Assembly (NCBI RefSeq): GCF_000283155.1
Contig: NW_004454156.1
Span: forward strand, 35,664,271 to 35,728,270
Length of the DNA: 64,000 nt
Direction of reading: 5' to 3'
Source of the DNA: Ceratotherium simum simum
Taxonomy: Eukaryota > Chordata > Mammalia > Perissodactyla > Rhinocerotidae
The translations under genes and the position numbers were made by a program. The notes below the pieces were generated by a model, which did not search any database, was not told where the DNA came from, and saw nothing but the letters and a program-made list of their open reading frames with translations. Each line of letters begins with the position of its first letter. The stretch's first letter is position 1. Of this stretch, positions 23,001 to 35,000 are shown piece by piece.

Positions 23001-26000
23001 GATATGCGCGGTTGTGGAGGGGCTATGGCGGTGCTTCAGGTTGGGCATTGCTGGGCACTGGAAGTCACCCTGGCCTGCCCCCCAGGGGGTGGTGATCAGT
23101 CTCGGGGGCCTCTGCACCTCAGTCCTTTTGTCCTCACGAGTCATTCCACCCTACTAAATGCCCGTCCCTGGGCTTCTGGGCCCTGGCTGAGGTGTGGGCA
23201 GAGGCTGCCTCCTCTGATCCTCCCTGGGGGTCCCTGCCCCCCCGCACCACCGCCCCCAGGTGTTGGAAACATGCATGAAGAGCTGCGGCAAGAGGTTCCA
23301 CGATGAGGTGGGCAAGTTCCGCTTCCTCAATGAGCTCATCAAGGTCGTATCTCCCAAGGTGAGTGCACCCGGCCTGAGCTCACACCTGCACTGGCAGCTG
23401 GGGGTTGAGGAAAGAGGGTCCCCAGACGGGGGGTCGACTGGACCGACTGCCCCTCATCCTGAGGCCTCCCGCTGGAGCTCCCACTTCTCCTGCTGCCTCA
23501 GCCCCAGTAGAACTCTGACCCGGCAGGAACACAAACCCTTCCTCACGGTCCTGTTCACACAGCTGAGTCTGGGACAGCTGGGTGTCTGGGAAAAGCGCTT
23601 CCAGGCTGACCAGTGTGGGCCGGCTGTGGCACTGCTCTGTACTTAGGGGGAACAGTCTCAGGGCTTGCATCCAGCTGCTGAACATCTGCCTCAGCACTGG
23701 TGGCTCTGAGATCTCTCTCTGCACACCTGGCCATGATGCCCCACCTGGGTCTCTAGTGGAGGGTCTCCCTGTCCCCACCTCACAAGAGTGGCCTCCTTGA
23801 GGCCTTGGATGCTGAGGTCCCAAACCTGAGTGACAGAGCCTGCTGGCTGTAGATGGACCACACCCCCGGCTTGGCCCAAGGAGTCCTAAGTCCTCCCGGA
23901 GGGCATGAACGTGTCACCCTTCCTCACTCAGACCCATCCCTTGACCAGAGCAGCTGGATGACCCAGCTGGCCCCCCATTCTCCTCCCAGGAGGTGACTGG
24001 TGTGAGAGCCGCATCCCTCGGCCTAGTTTGCTGCAGGGAGGCTGTGAGTAAGGCCCAGGGTCAAGCAGTTCACCCCACATAACAGCTGGGGCAACTGAGA
24101 CCCCCAGGGCTGGCACAGCTCGTGAGCGGCAGAGCTGGGAGGTGAGCTCTGTCTGTGCCGGGCTGGTGGGTGGGACATGAGGGCCCTGTAGCCAGAGGGT
24201 TTCCAGGGGAGTCCTGGGGAGGCAGCCAGGTTGGGGCTGGGGTTGGGACTTCAGTGAGTGGGGCCAGGCATGTCAAAGGCCTCCCCTCCCCTCGGCCCCT
24301 GAAGTACCTGGGCTCTCGGACGTCGGAGAAAGTGAAGAACAAGATCTTGGAGCTCCTCTACAGCTGGACAGTTGGCCTGCCCGAGGAGGTGAAGATCGCA
24401 GAGGCCTACCAGATGCTCAAGAAGCAGGGTGAGGCACCAGGGGGGGCGTGACCGCGCCTCCTCCCTCCTCCCTCTTCCCTCCTCCTTCCTCCCTCTTCCC
24501 TCCTCCCTCCTCCCTCTTCCCTCCTCCNNNNNNNNNNNNNNNNNNNNNNNNNNNNNNNNNNNNNNNNNNNNNNNNNNNNNNNNNNNNNNNNNNNNNNNNN
24601 NNNNNNNNNNNNNNNNNNNNNNNNNNNTCCCTCCTCCCTCCTTCCTCTTCCCTCCTCCTTCCTCCCTCTTCCCTCCTCCCTGCGCTGGGCCTCCAGCAGT
24701 TGCAGGGGCTTCTGGCAGCAAGGTCATGGATCTGCCCTTTAACTTCTCAAGAACATATGGCCAGTGGGGCCTTTTTGTGGCTCTGCCTGAGGCTAGCTTG
24801 GGTGGAGAGAAGGTGGGTTCGGGTTAAGCGTCTCCTCAGTGAGTGGCCCCCATAAAGTACCCTCAAAATATTGGTGCCTGAGCTCTCCCCCACGCAGTTT
24901 GACATGGACCCTGGGGTCCAGAGCCAGTATGTGGAGAAAGACTGTCCTCCGTCTTCTGTCCTGCTCTTGCCTTCCCCGTCCCCATCCCTGTCTCAGCCCC
25001 TGCCCCGGGCCCCTGGGGTCCAGAGCCAGCGTGTGGAGAAAGACTGTCCTCCATCTTCCATCCTACCCTTGCCTCCCCCGTCCCCATCCCTGTCTCAGCC
25101 CCTGTCCTGGGCCCTGCTGACAGCCTTGCCACCACCCGTCTACCCCAGGGATTGTGAAGTCCGACCCCAAGCTTCCAGATGACACCACCTTTCCCCTCCC
25201 TCCTCCGCGGCCCAAGAATGTGATCTTTGAAGACGAGGAGAAGTCCAAGGTGAGGCTCCAGGAGGAGCAGGGGAGGCTCCAGGGCTCACTGGGGGTCCAT
25301 GAGTCCCAGTGCGTGGCTGCCTGCGCTGGGAGCAGAGGCTCATGCCGGTACAGCCACTGGGGAGGGGGACAGGCAGTGGTTATCGAGCACCTACTGCATA
25401 CTGAGTACTTCCCATACCGTGCCTGTGCGTTCACTCAACACAAGAGTGGGTCTGGTGTCCCTGGGGTTGATTTGATGGCATTTCAGAGGTTGATCAGGAG
25501 TTTGTGTACCTTTATGTCTTCGAGTCTTTCAACAAGAATTTTATTAGCTTTTTGTTAAAGAAGTGTGTGCTCGTGGGCAAGAAATCAGACAGCACAGAAG
25601 GAGGTCAGATAAAAAGTAACAGCTCCTCTCTCCCCAGTCCAGTCCCAGAAGGGATCCACTGTGAAGTTCCTTGGACAGCCTTCCAGAAAGCTTGTCTAGC
25701 CACAGTCATATATGTTTTGCACCATTTGTTGAGAACTGATTTCTGCCAGACACTGTGGGGAGCACTTCTGTGCAGTGTCTCAGGTATCCCACAGCCACCT
25801 CACCAGGTGCCAGTAGATTCTCACCATTTCGTGGAGCGTTTAAGTAACTTAACTCACATCCACAGCCAGGAAATTGGGAGCCAGAACGTGACCCCAGGCC
25901 CAGGTACTGACATCACAGTCTTGCGCCTCTTTCTCCACAGATGCTGGCCCGCCTGCTGAAGAGCTCCCACCCCGAGGACCTCCGAGCGGCCAACAAACTC

Positions 26001-29000
26001 ATCAAGGAGATGGTGCAGGAGGTGATGGCCGAGCCCAGAGCACAGGGAGGGGGCGGGATGGGGATGCTGAGATGGGCCACCGGCGTGGGGTTGTGTATGT
26101 GCATATGAGGAACCCCGCAGTGACCCGGCTAAAGGGCTGTCACAGCAAAGAAAGAGCTGACTGACTGGGGGACACCAGTAGGCAGAGCCAGGACCAACGT
26201 GAGGAGGGAAGAATTTTCCAGCAGCCAAGCTAACATCCCTGGATGGACTTCTGTGAGGCTGACTACGTCTTCCATAAAAATTAGAAATAAATTAGGCATT
26301 ACTATATTTAAAATATATATATATGCACATGTATGTATGTTTACATATAAGGAGAAAAAATAATATATAATTTATAAGTAAGTGTACGTATGTTGTGGGT
26401 GCATGCTGAAACTTTTTTTATTGATAAAGGTAAGTCATCAAAAAAGTTTGCAGTCCAGGGACCAGCCCAGTGGCATAGTGGTGAAGTTCGTGTGTTCTGC
26501 TTCGGTGGCCCGAGGTTCACAGGTTTGGATCCTGGGTGTGGACCTACGTACAGCATATCAAGCCGTGCTGTGGCGGTGTCCCGTATAAAGTAGAGGAAGA
26601 TGGGCACGGATGTTAGCCCAGGTCCTATCTTCCTTAACAAAAAAGAGGAGGATTGGCAACAGATGTTAGCTCAGGGCTAATCTCCCTCAAAAAAAAAAAA
26701 AAGTTTGTAGTCCAGAGACCCAGAGGGCAGAAGTTCTGCGTGCTCTGACAGCCAGGAGAAAGTCAGGGGTGGCCCCTCTCAAGGAGGGCAATTGTATCAG
26801 ATGGCATAGTACAAGCCCACTTTTCATTCCACGAGGAGGGACATGCGTGGTAAGCACAGTGGGCCAGGGATAGCGGGGTCACTTCCTGCAGTGGCCTTTC
26901 AAGACCGTGAGCTCCCCACCATTTGCCACACAGCGACAGACATTGGGAGGGGTCGCTGCACTAGTTTCCAGCTTGTACTTGGTGACCACTAAGGTCCCCT
27001 TTCATTCTCAAGTTCAGGAATCTCCTTTCAAGGGACAAAACACAAGGAGGGCGTGTAGAACCACAGGTGTGGGTCTAGGGCCCTGGTCCTCCAGAATCAC
27101 CTGGCGAGTGTATTGGAAACCCCGGTTCCGGGGCCGTCCCTAGAGATTCTGGCTGAGGGCCCAGGAGATTCTGATGGGCTCGTGCAGAGGCCTGGGTCCA
27201 GGGGGCATTGGCAGGAGAAGAAGTGAACCCAGGGTTGGCTGAGGGCTTCTTGGACCAGAGTGCCCTGTTCTGAGCATGAGGGGCTCTTAGCAGGATGCAG
27301 CAAGCCCCCTGCAGAGTCCGAGCCGGCAGACACTCCCGAGTGGTGTGGGCAATGCCTGGCTCTAGGCCAGCCCTGACCCGGGCTCTCAGGAGCCCTTTGC
27401 TAATGCCTCCCTAGGACCAGAAGCGGATGGAGAAGATCTCGAAGCGAGTGAGTGCCATCGAGGAGGTGAACAACAATGTGAAGCTGCTGACGGAGATGGT
27501 GATGAGCCACAGCCAGGGCGTGGCGGCAGCCCACAGCAGAGAGGACCTCATGAAGGTGCGCCCGCCTCTGCCCAGTCCCTGCCCACTCCAGGGCCCCTGC
27601 CGGCCCTGACCTGCCCACCCCGCTGCCCCCAGGAACTGTACCAGCGCTGTGAGCGGTTGCGGCCCACGCTTTTCCGACTGGCCAGCGACACAGAGGACAA
27701 TGATGAGGCCTTGGGTGAGCCCTGGGCAGAGTGGGCCCTATCCCTCCACCTTCTCCCGCCTCTCCTAGGCCCTGCTGAGTATCCGCAGTTGGAAGGAGCC
27801 ACCGCCAGGGGGCCCCCTTCTCCAGCACTGACCTTGGGTTTCTCGGCTTTGAGTAAGAAGGAAGCAAAGAGCAGGGGCTGATGTGGTTGAGAGACCTTAT
27901 GGCCAGGCCCCTTCCCAAGCACCTCATTTACTGCCCACAAGCTGCACAGGAGGGAAAATTGTCCCCGTTTCATAGCTGCAGCTCAGAGAGGGAAGTGACT
28001 TGCCCAAATCACAGAGCAGAACTGTGGCAGAAGCAGGGTGGACCGGGAGCTCTCTCCCCCCAGACACTGCCTCTGTAGTAAGTGTGAGCTAGAAACCGAG
28101 AGCAGATCCCACAGGTCTGAGCAATTCCAGAGCTGGCCCCGTGGCCTCTGCCAGGGCCACGTGTCAGGTTCTCGTCTTTGTTCTCTGCCACCACGTCAGC
28201 CAGGGCCTCTCGGACAGTGGTCTGGGTACCATCTCAGCCCCTCATTCAGCAGTTTACTGAGTGCCTCCCATGTGCCAGGTACCTGGTCCCCCCCAAGAGG
28301 CTCGCTGCCCAGATCTCTCTAGGCCCTGGCCCCTGAGGAGCTCACTCTGCTGATGGCCTAGTTTGTGCCAGGCACTGCTCCATGCCCTCAGGGATATGGC
28401 AGTGATAAAAATGGACAACAGCCACATTCTCATGGAGCTTGTAGCCTAATGAGAGGAGACAGACAATAAAGCAAGGATGTGAGCGGTGGCAGTTTGTCAG
28501 GTAGTGCTAAGTGGCATGGAGAAAAACAAGCAGGGAGGGACCGGGTAGTACAGGGTGGGGGTTAGGGAATGCCTCCCCGAGGTGACTTCTGGGTAAAGAC
28601 CTGAAGGCAGGAAGGGTGAAGCCGTGCAGAGGTCCGGGAGCATCCAGATGGCAGGGCTAGTGTGGTGGCCTGGAGGCAGGAGGACACCACTGTGTTCAGG
28701 GCACAGGGCAGTGTGGAGGAGACAGTGGACGAGGGCAGGTAGCTGAGGGCTTGAGTCTGAGTAGACAAGATGGCGTGCACTGGCCCTGTGCCCTCACATG
28801 AGGGCAGGATGGATGCAGGGTGTTCGTTGCCCCTGGCAGAGGCCCCCGCCACCCCACCCTGTTCCTTCAGACTGGCCTCTCCCCTCCTGCCCGTTGCAGC
28901 GGAGATCCTGCAGGCCAACGACAACCTGACCCAGGTGATCACTCTGTACAAGCAGCTGGTGCGGGGCGAGGAGGTCAACGGTGATGCCGCCACTGGCTCC

Positions 29001-32000
29001 ATCCCTGGTGAGGAGGTGGCAGAGGAGATGGGGAGGGGCCCGCCAGGCTGCAGGGGCACAGAGCTGGTAGCCATGACCACCAGGGTGACCCTGGCCCCTT
29101 GAGATGGGGAAGGCCCCCAGGGAGAGAGCTGGGGACAAAGTCTGTGCCAAGCCTGCAGCTGTTGGGGAGGAAGTCTGGATGTGGACAGGGGAGGGAGCCG
29201 AGGGTTTGGCACAGGCAGGCAGAAGGAAGGCCTTTCTTCCATTGGACAAATCTGGCATCTGTTGTGCAGAGCTAGATGGCACTCCCAAGGCTTAGTTTAA
29301 TCATCAGAAGGCAGGCGGGAAGGTTTGACACGTAGACATTACAGGCTCGGCTCCAATAAGGATAAAGTGACAGCCCTGGGGACCACAGAGGAGGGTAGAG
29401 TTGGCCCTGTTAGGGAGAGGTGGGGGTGGGCACAGAAGCAGCAGAGTTTAAGCGGGGCTTTAAAGGATGGGAGGCAGTTTGCCAAGTAGAGAGAAGAAGG
29501 CAATACATTCCAGACTGAAGGAACACTGTGTGCTAAAGAAAGGGCCTGGTGGGCAGATTCCAGGGCCAGGGCGCTGCGGCCAAGGAGGGGGAAGCAGGAG
29601 GGTTGTGAAGGGTAGGGGGACAGATTGCTGCCCCCCAGCCCCTGTGGACTTCAAGAGCCTGAGTGTCCACCACCCAGGACTTGCCTGACTCTCCTCTCCT
29701 ACCCCAGGGAGCACCTCGGCCCTGCTGGACCTCTCAGGCCTGGATCTCCCTCCTGCCGGCACCACCTACCCAGCCATGCCCTCCCACCCTGGTGACCAGG
29801 CCAGCCCCGAGCAGCCCAGCACCTCCGTTTCCCTGCTTGACGATGAGCTCATGTCTCTGAGTGAGGAAGGGGCTGGGCTGGAGGAGGGCGGGCTCGGCTG
29901 CAGGTGTGGAGTGATGCCTGCAGCACACGATGCAGCTTGCAGAGCATGGTCAGCTCAGGTGTTACTCCTCCGCGTCCTGTGGAGGATGGGGGGTGTGGGG
30001 GTGGGCGTTAGGCCCATTTCACAGCTGAGGAAGCTGAGGCTCAGAGAAATGAAGGAGCTCATGCAAAATTGTACAGTCAAAGGAGGAGGCCGGCCAGCCT
30101 CTGATAAGCCAGCCACACCTAGGCCCTGTTGGCCTGAGGGAAAACGGAGGGATTTCCCTGCAGCAGGTTAGAGCCTAGAACTGGGGGCTGCCCAGGCAGA
30201 AGTTCAGCATTTCCCCCCCACTAGGAGGATGAGAAGGGGAACTGGGCTCCGCAGCACCAGAAGCTCCAGGGAAGCCGGCACCAGGGCAGAAGGCTCTCCA
30301 TGTCCCACGCTGGTCCTAGGCCGGGCCTGCAGTCACCGCAGGGCAGGGCAGGGCTCCAGAGCCTGATGGGAAGCAGGCTCAGCCCTGGGAAAGAAGCTGA
30401 GGGTGCCCAGCGGCCAAGCAGTTTTCGAGTTTCCCCATTTGGGTGCAGCTTAGAGGCAGGAGGGTGTGGTAACAGCCTCCTCATAACAGCCGTAAAGCTG
30501 TAAAGAAAGAGGTGGTCGGGCTCTGTCATAGGAACTTGAAGGATAGGTTGGGAGGTTAACTTGGAAGCCAGGAGTCAGGTTGCATTCTCCTGAGCCAGTT
30601 CTGAGATAAAAACCAAACCTGCTGGATTCAAAAAGCGATGGTGCACTGGGCCCCGGCCTGGTGTGCTGGGCCCCTGGCGGCCCGGCCCAGCGATGGAGGA
30701 GTGCTTCCCTAGCCAGTGCTGCCATGCTGTCTGATCTTACACCGCGTCCACCCGCCACCCGAGATGGGTGCCGTCCACATCCCCATTTTTCCAGATGCGA
30801 AAGCAAGGCCTAGAAAGGCTGGAGGACTTGCCCAAAGTGGGCGCCCGGGTTTGGACGAGACGCTCAGATTTTGAAGCCTCCTCTGAGCCTCTGCTGCTCT
30901 GACTCAGCTCCTCAGCCGGGAGAGGAAGTGAGGACTCAGAGTGAGGGACGAGGGGGACTGCAGCCCAGGTTGAGTTTCCCTCTGTGGGCATGTCAGCTGG
31001 CACCCTGCCTAGGAGGGTCTGATTACGGGGTGTCCGTGGGCCTGCTTACGAGTCCCCCCACCTGCCCCCCATTCAGTCAGAGCCCAGGGGACTCAGGGAG
31101 AGAGGCCCCTGACTGTTTTACCCAGAGGTAAAAACTGATCCAGAGACAGAACACGCAGGCCCCTCTTCCCCGGCAGAGCCAGGACCGGGCAGCCGCTACC
31201 TGACCGGGCGGTGGGTGTGCATGCCCTGGTCCCCCAGCAAGTGGCTGTGGCAAAGCCATCTCCTCGTGAGAAGCGAGGTCTGCTTTGCACTTCCTGTCCC
31301 TGAGTCACTTCGGCAGAGCCCTGAGCCTCCCACTTCCTCTGGTTTCTTCTCAGAGGCAAAGACTGTGTGGGAACAGGAACCAGAAGTGCCAGGGCAGCAC
31401 CTGCCCCGCTCTGGGGAGTGAGGAAGCCTTGGGACCACAAAGGGGGCTTGTCCTAAACAGTTCTCCGCGGCAGGGGGTGGGGGTGGGGCAAGCAGTGTGG
31501 ACTTGCTGTCTGTCAAAGAGGGTGTCCCGGCACCGTACAGGCCCTTCATCTGATTTGTCTGGTCTATTACTCACAGTAACCCCCTGCTATAGATGCTGCC
31601 GTTGTCTCCATCTTACAGAGGAGGCACAGGGAGGTTGTCACACAGCTAAGGGGCAGAGCTGTGTTGAAACTCCAGTAATTAGGCCACGCTCTGTCCAAGT
31701 CCGGACTCTGCTACTTTCCAGCTCTGTGACCTTGGGCAGGTTACTTAACCCCTCTGAGTGTCCATTTCCTTATCCATAAGAGAGGGATGAGAACCCCACA
31801 CCTGCCTTTTAAGGTTGTCTGAGGATTAAGTGAGACTCACGTCTGAAGTGCCTGACACATCAAGGGGCATAAGAAATGGTAGCCGTTGCCGCTGTGTTGT
31901 GGGGGGGGCCGGAGGAGGAGACCCAGGAGTCCCCACTTGCCACACTGCTTCAGGCTGGGCCTCACTTACTCAGGATTTGCCAGAAACAGGAGAACTTGTC

Positions 32001-35000
32001 TTCTCTAGGTCCAGCCTAGGGTGAACTTGGCTGGCTTGTGCTTCAGGGCGGGCAGAGGTCAGACTGATGAGCAGGCCAGTGAGCAGGGCCACCCAGAGGG
32101 CCCCAGCTCTCCTGTGCACCAGGCAGCCAGCCCTGTTGGCATGCGCCGGGGCGGGCAGGGCCTTGAGAGTCGGCCCCAGTCCGGCCCCGCCTTTGTGCCC
32201 ACGGGGATGCTACGGCCCAGCCGGCCCTGGCCTGTGGTTGCTCAGATTCTAGGGCAGGCCTGGGCCCAGGGCCCTGCTCACTGCACCACAGCACCCTTCT
32301 GATGGTCAGAGGGCGTCCCTGGAGTCAGCCGTTGGGCACAGCATGCTGACCCCTGCCTGCCTGGATCGGGGAGGCTAGGAACCTCACTTGGTGTCCTGCT
32401 CCCTCTTCCCCTCCCCCAACCCCCAGCTGTCAGCTGATGAATGAAGAGGAAAGTCCTGACATCTGTGGTTGGGTTGGCTTCTGAGTGGCTAGAGAGGAAG
32501 CGTGTGTGGGCTTGGGGAACGGGCCGTCGGGACCTTTGGTTTCTACTTCTGCTCTGCTGCTGGTTCCCTCTGAAAGTGGGGGTTTTTCCCCTTTGAGCTG
32601 CACCTCTCAGCGGTGGGGGGGGGGATGTGGGGGAGGGTAGGAGTCAGGGAACCCCAAACAGCACACTGTCCCCCCAGCTCTCTTGTCTCTGCTCAGGAAT
32701 CCAGCTCCATTACCTCTGTCTTGCTTCCCCACAGGCCTCAGTGACCCCACACCCCCTTCAGGCCCAAGCTTGGATGGTGCTGGATGGAACAGCTTCCAGG
32801 TAGGAGGGGCCGGGAACCAGCCTGACCTGTCCAGGGGGCAGAGCAGCTGCAACAGGCAGCCTGAGGGGGCAGGAGGGCCATGGGGCAGGGGGCGGCCCCG
32901 GGGCTGAGGCACCATCCCTGGGCAGAGGAAGAAAGGCAGTCCTCTCCTCTCCTGCAGGCGCATCTCTCCAAGTCTCAGCCTTGGAGCTTGAGATGGGAAT
33001 TCCCTATTCCTTTTCTCTTGAGGGCAACTTGGAGGTCCCTGGAATGTGATGGTTTCTGGAGGAGAACCCCAGACCAGGCCTGGCCCACTGATGGCCCTCG
33101 AATGAGAGGGGCATGGGCCCAGCAGGAATGTTGTCCCCATCTCTACTGCTGCTTCCCTAGATGTCACCTGCAGGGAGGAGAAGGGACCTTTCAGCACAGC
33201 CCCACCCACCTGCATCCTTTGTATGCCCAACAGTCGTCTGATGGCACCGAACCCCCAGCCCCTACTCCAGCCCCCAGCACGGACAGTCGGCCCCCAGCGC
33301 AGATGCCCCTGCCATCAAGCAGTGGTCTGGATGACCTGGACCTCTTGGGGAAGACCCTCCTCCAGCAGTCACTGCCCCCGGAGTCCCAGCAAGTGCGGTG
33401 GTGAGGGCACACCCTGGTTGGCATGGGGTGGGAGCCCCCTCCCCCCACAGCAGCAGCTTCCCCTGGGCTTTCTCTGGCCCAGACCCTGCCCCAGCCCCAG
33501 CAGGGAACGGCCCATTGCTGGGTTGGTCCTGTGAGCAGTGGCTGCCGGAGTCCACCGTGTGCCAAGCACTGCACGGGGCTCAAGGGATGCGGCAGTGACC
33601 AGGGCAGGTGCAGGGCCCATCCCACAGAGCATGGAGTTTATGAGAGGGGGACCCATGCCCCACTCACACACCCTCCACTAGGCATTCCCAGCACCTAAGA
33701 CCGAAAGCCCCAGGGTCCAGCAGCGAGGGGGACGCTGAGCCTCAGTGGGCGGGGGTGGGGGTTGGCGGGGGAGGGAGAGTGAGAGCTGCCAGTTCCAAGG
33801 TGAGGAGACCAAGGCCAGAGGGACAGGGACGCAGCTGAGCCGGCTGTCAGGGTCAGCCAGGAAGCCCAGCCTTTCCTGTGCCCCTGATCTCGCGGCCACT
33901 GAAGATTCACCTCTCAGTGCACTGTCCCCCAATAAGGGAGAAGCAGCAGCCAGCCCCCCGGCTCACGCTCCGCGACCTGCAGAATAAAGGCAGCTGCAGC
34001 TCACCCAGCGCCAGTGCCACCAGCCTCCTCCACACCACCTCCCCCGAGCCCCCCGGGCCTCCGCGGCAGCCCATGCCCACTGAGCTCTCGCTGGCCAACA
34101 TCACTGTGCCCCTGGAGTCCATCAAACCCAGTAAGTGGGGCAGGGGCGCGGGCGGGCACAGGCTGGGCGGGCCCGGCTCGTCGCCCTCTCAGGGGCTCCG
34201 TGTGGGAGAGCAGGTAGGAAAGCGGGGCTCTCCTCCCAGCCCTGCCTGACTCAGCGGGGAGCTCTGGGCAAGACCTCCCCCTTCCCAGGACTCAGTTTCC
34301 CTCATCTGTCCAGAGTGATCACAAAACTGCTTCATAAACCCCACGGTTACACGGGCAGGAGGACAGCTTATGGATGGCCCCCGGGCCTCTCCCCAGAAGG
34401 CAGGGCCAGGACACAGAGAGGTTTGGGGGTTGCCCCAAGATCGTGAAACCGAACCAGGATAAAGAGCTGCGTCCAAGCCTGGGCCTCTCCTGCCCAGGAG
34501 CCATAGGGGGGCCACTTGCAACACCAGGCCCCGAGCAGACAGGTGAAGACTGGGCAGTCTTCTCAGCCATATCCATCTTGTGAGCTCACTGTGAGTGAGC
34601 ATGTCACGCACTCAGTGTCCCAGGAGGTGGGTAGTGGTGCCTTTCTCTTACCAGTAGGGAGGACCCTGAGCTCAGAGAGGCGGAATGACTATACCAGGGT
34701 CACATACAGCGTGACCCCAAGTCACCCACAGTCCTTCACTTCAGCATGCCAAGAAGCAGGCACACAGCACTGGGGGACCCCCAGCTGTGAGTCCGTTCAG
34801 GGGTGGGTGTCCTGTATCCACTGTCACACTAGAAGTTCAGCCGCCCCTCTGAGCAACAGGGTGCAGCACCGTCAGGGGTCGAGGCCAGGACCTCAGTTGG
34901 TGGGTTTGTTCATTTGTTCCCAGTGCAGCAGTGGGCACCTGATGTCAGCTGGGGGCGGGGGGGAGTGTTGGTCAGATGTGCTTGGGCTCAGGGCTTGCAC

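Larger units (their letters stand above)
29861..32734 (+). other. GGA1: GGA1 intron 11
   Basis: 2.9 kb, the second-longest GGA1 intron. Contains three MIRs and otherwise unique GC-rich sequence. No ERE and no convincing extra exon seen. Confidence 0.8.
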
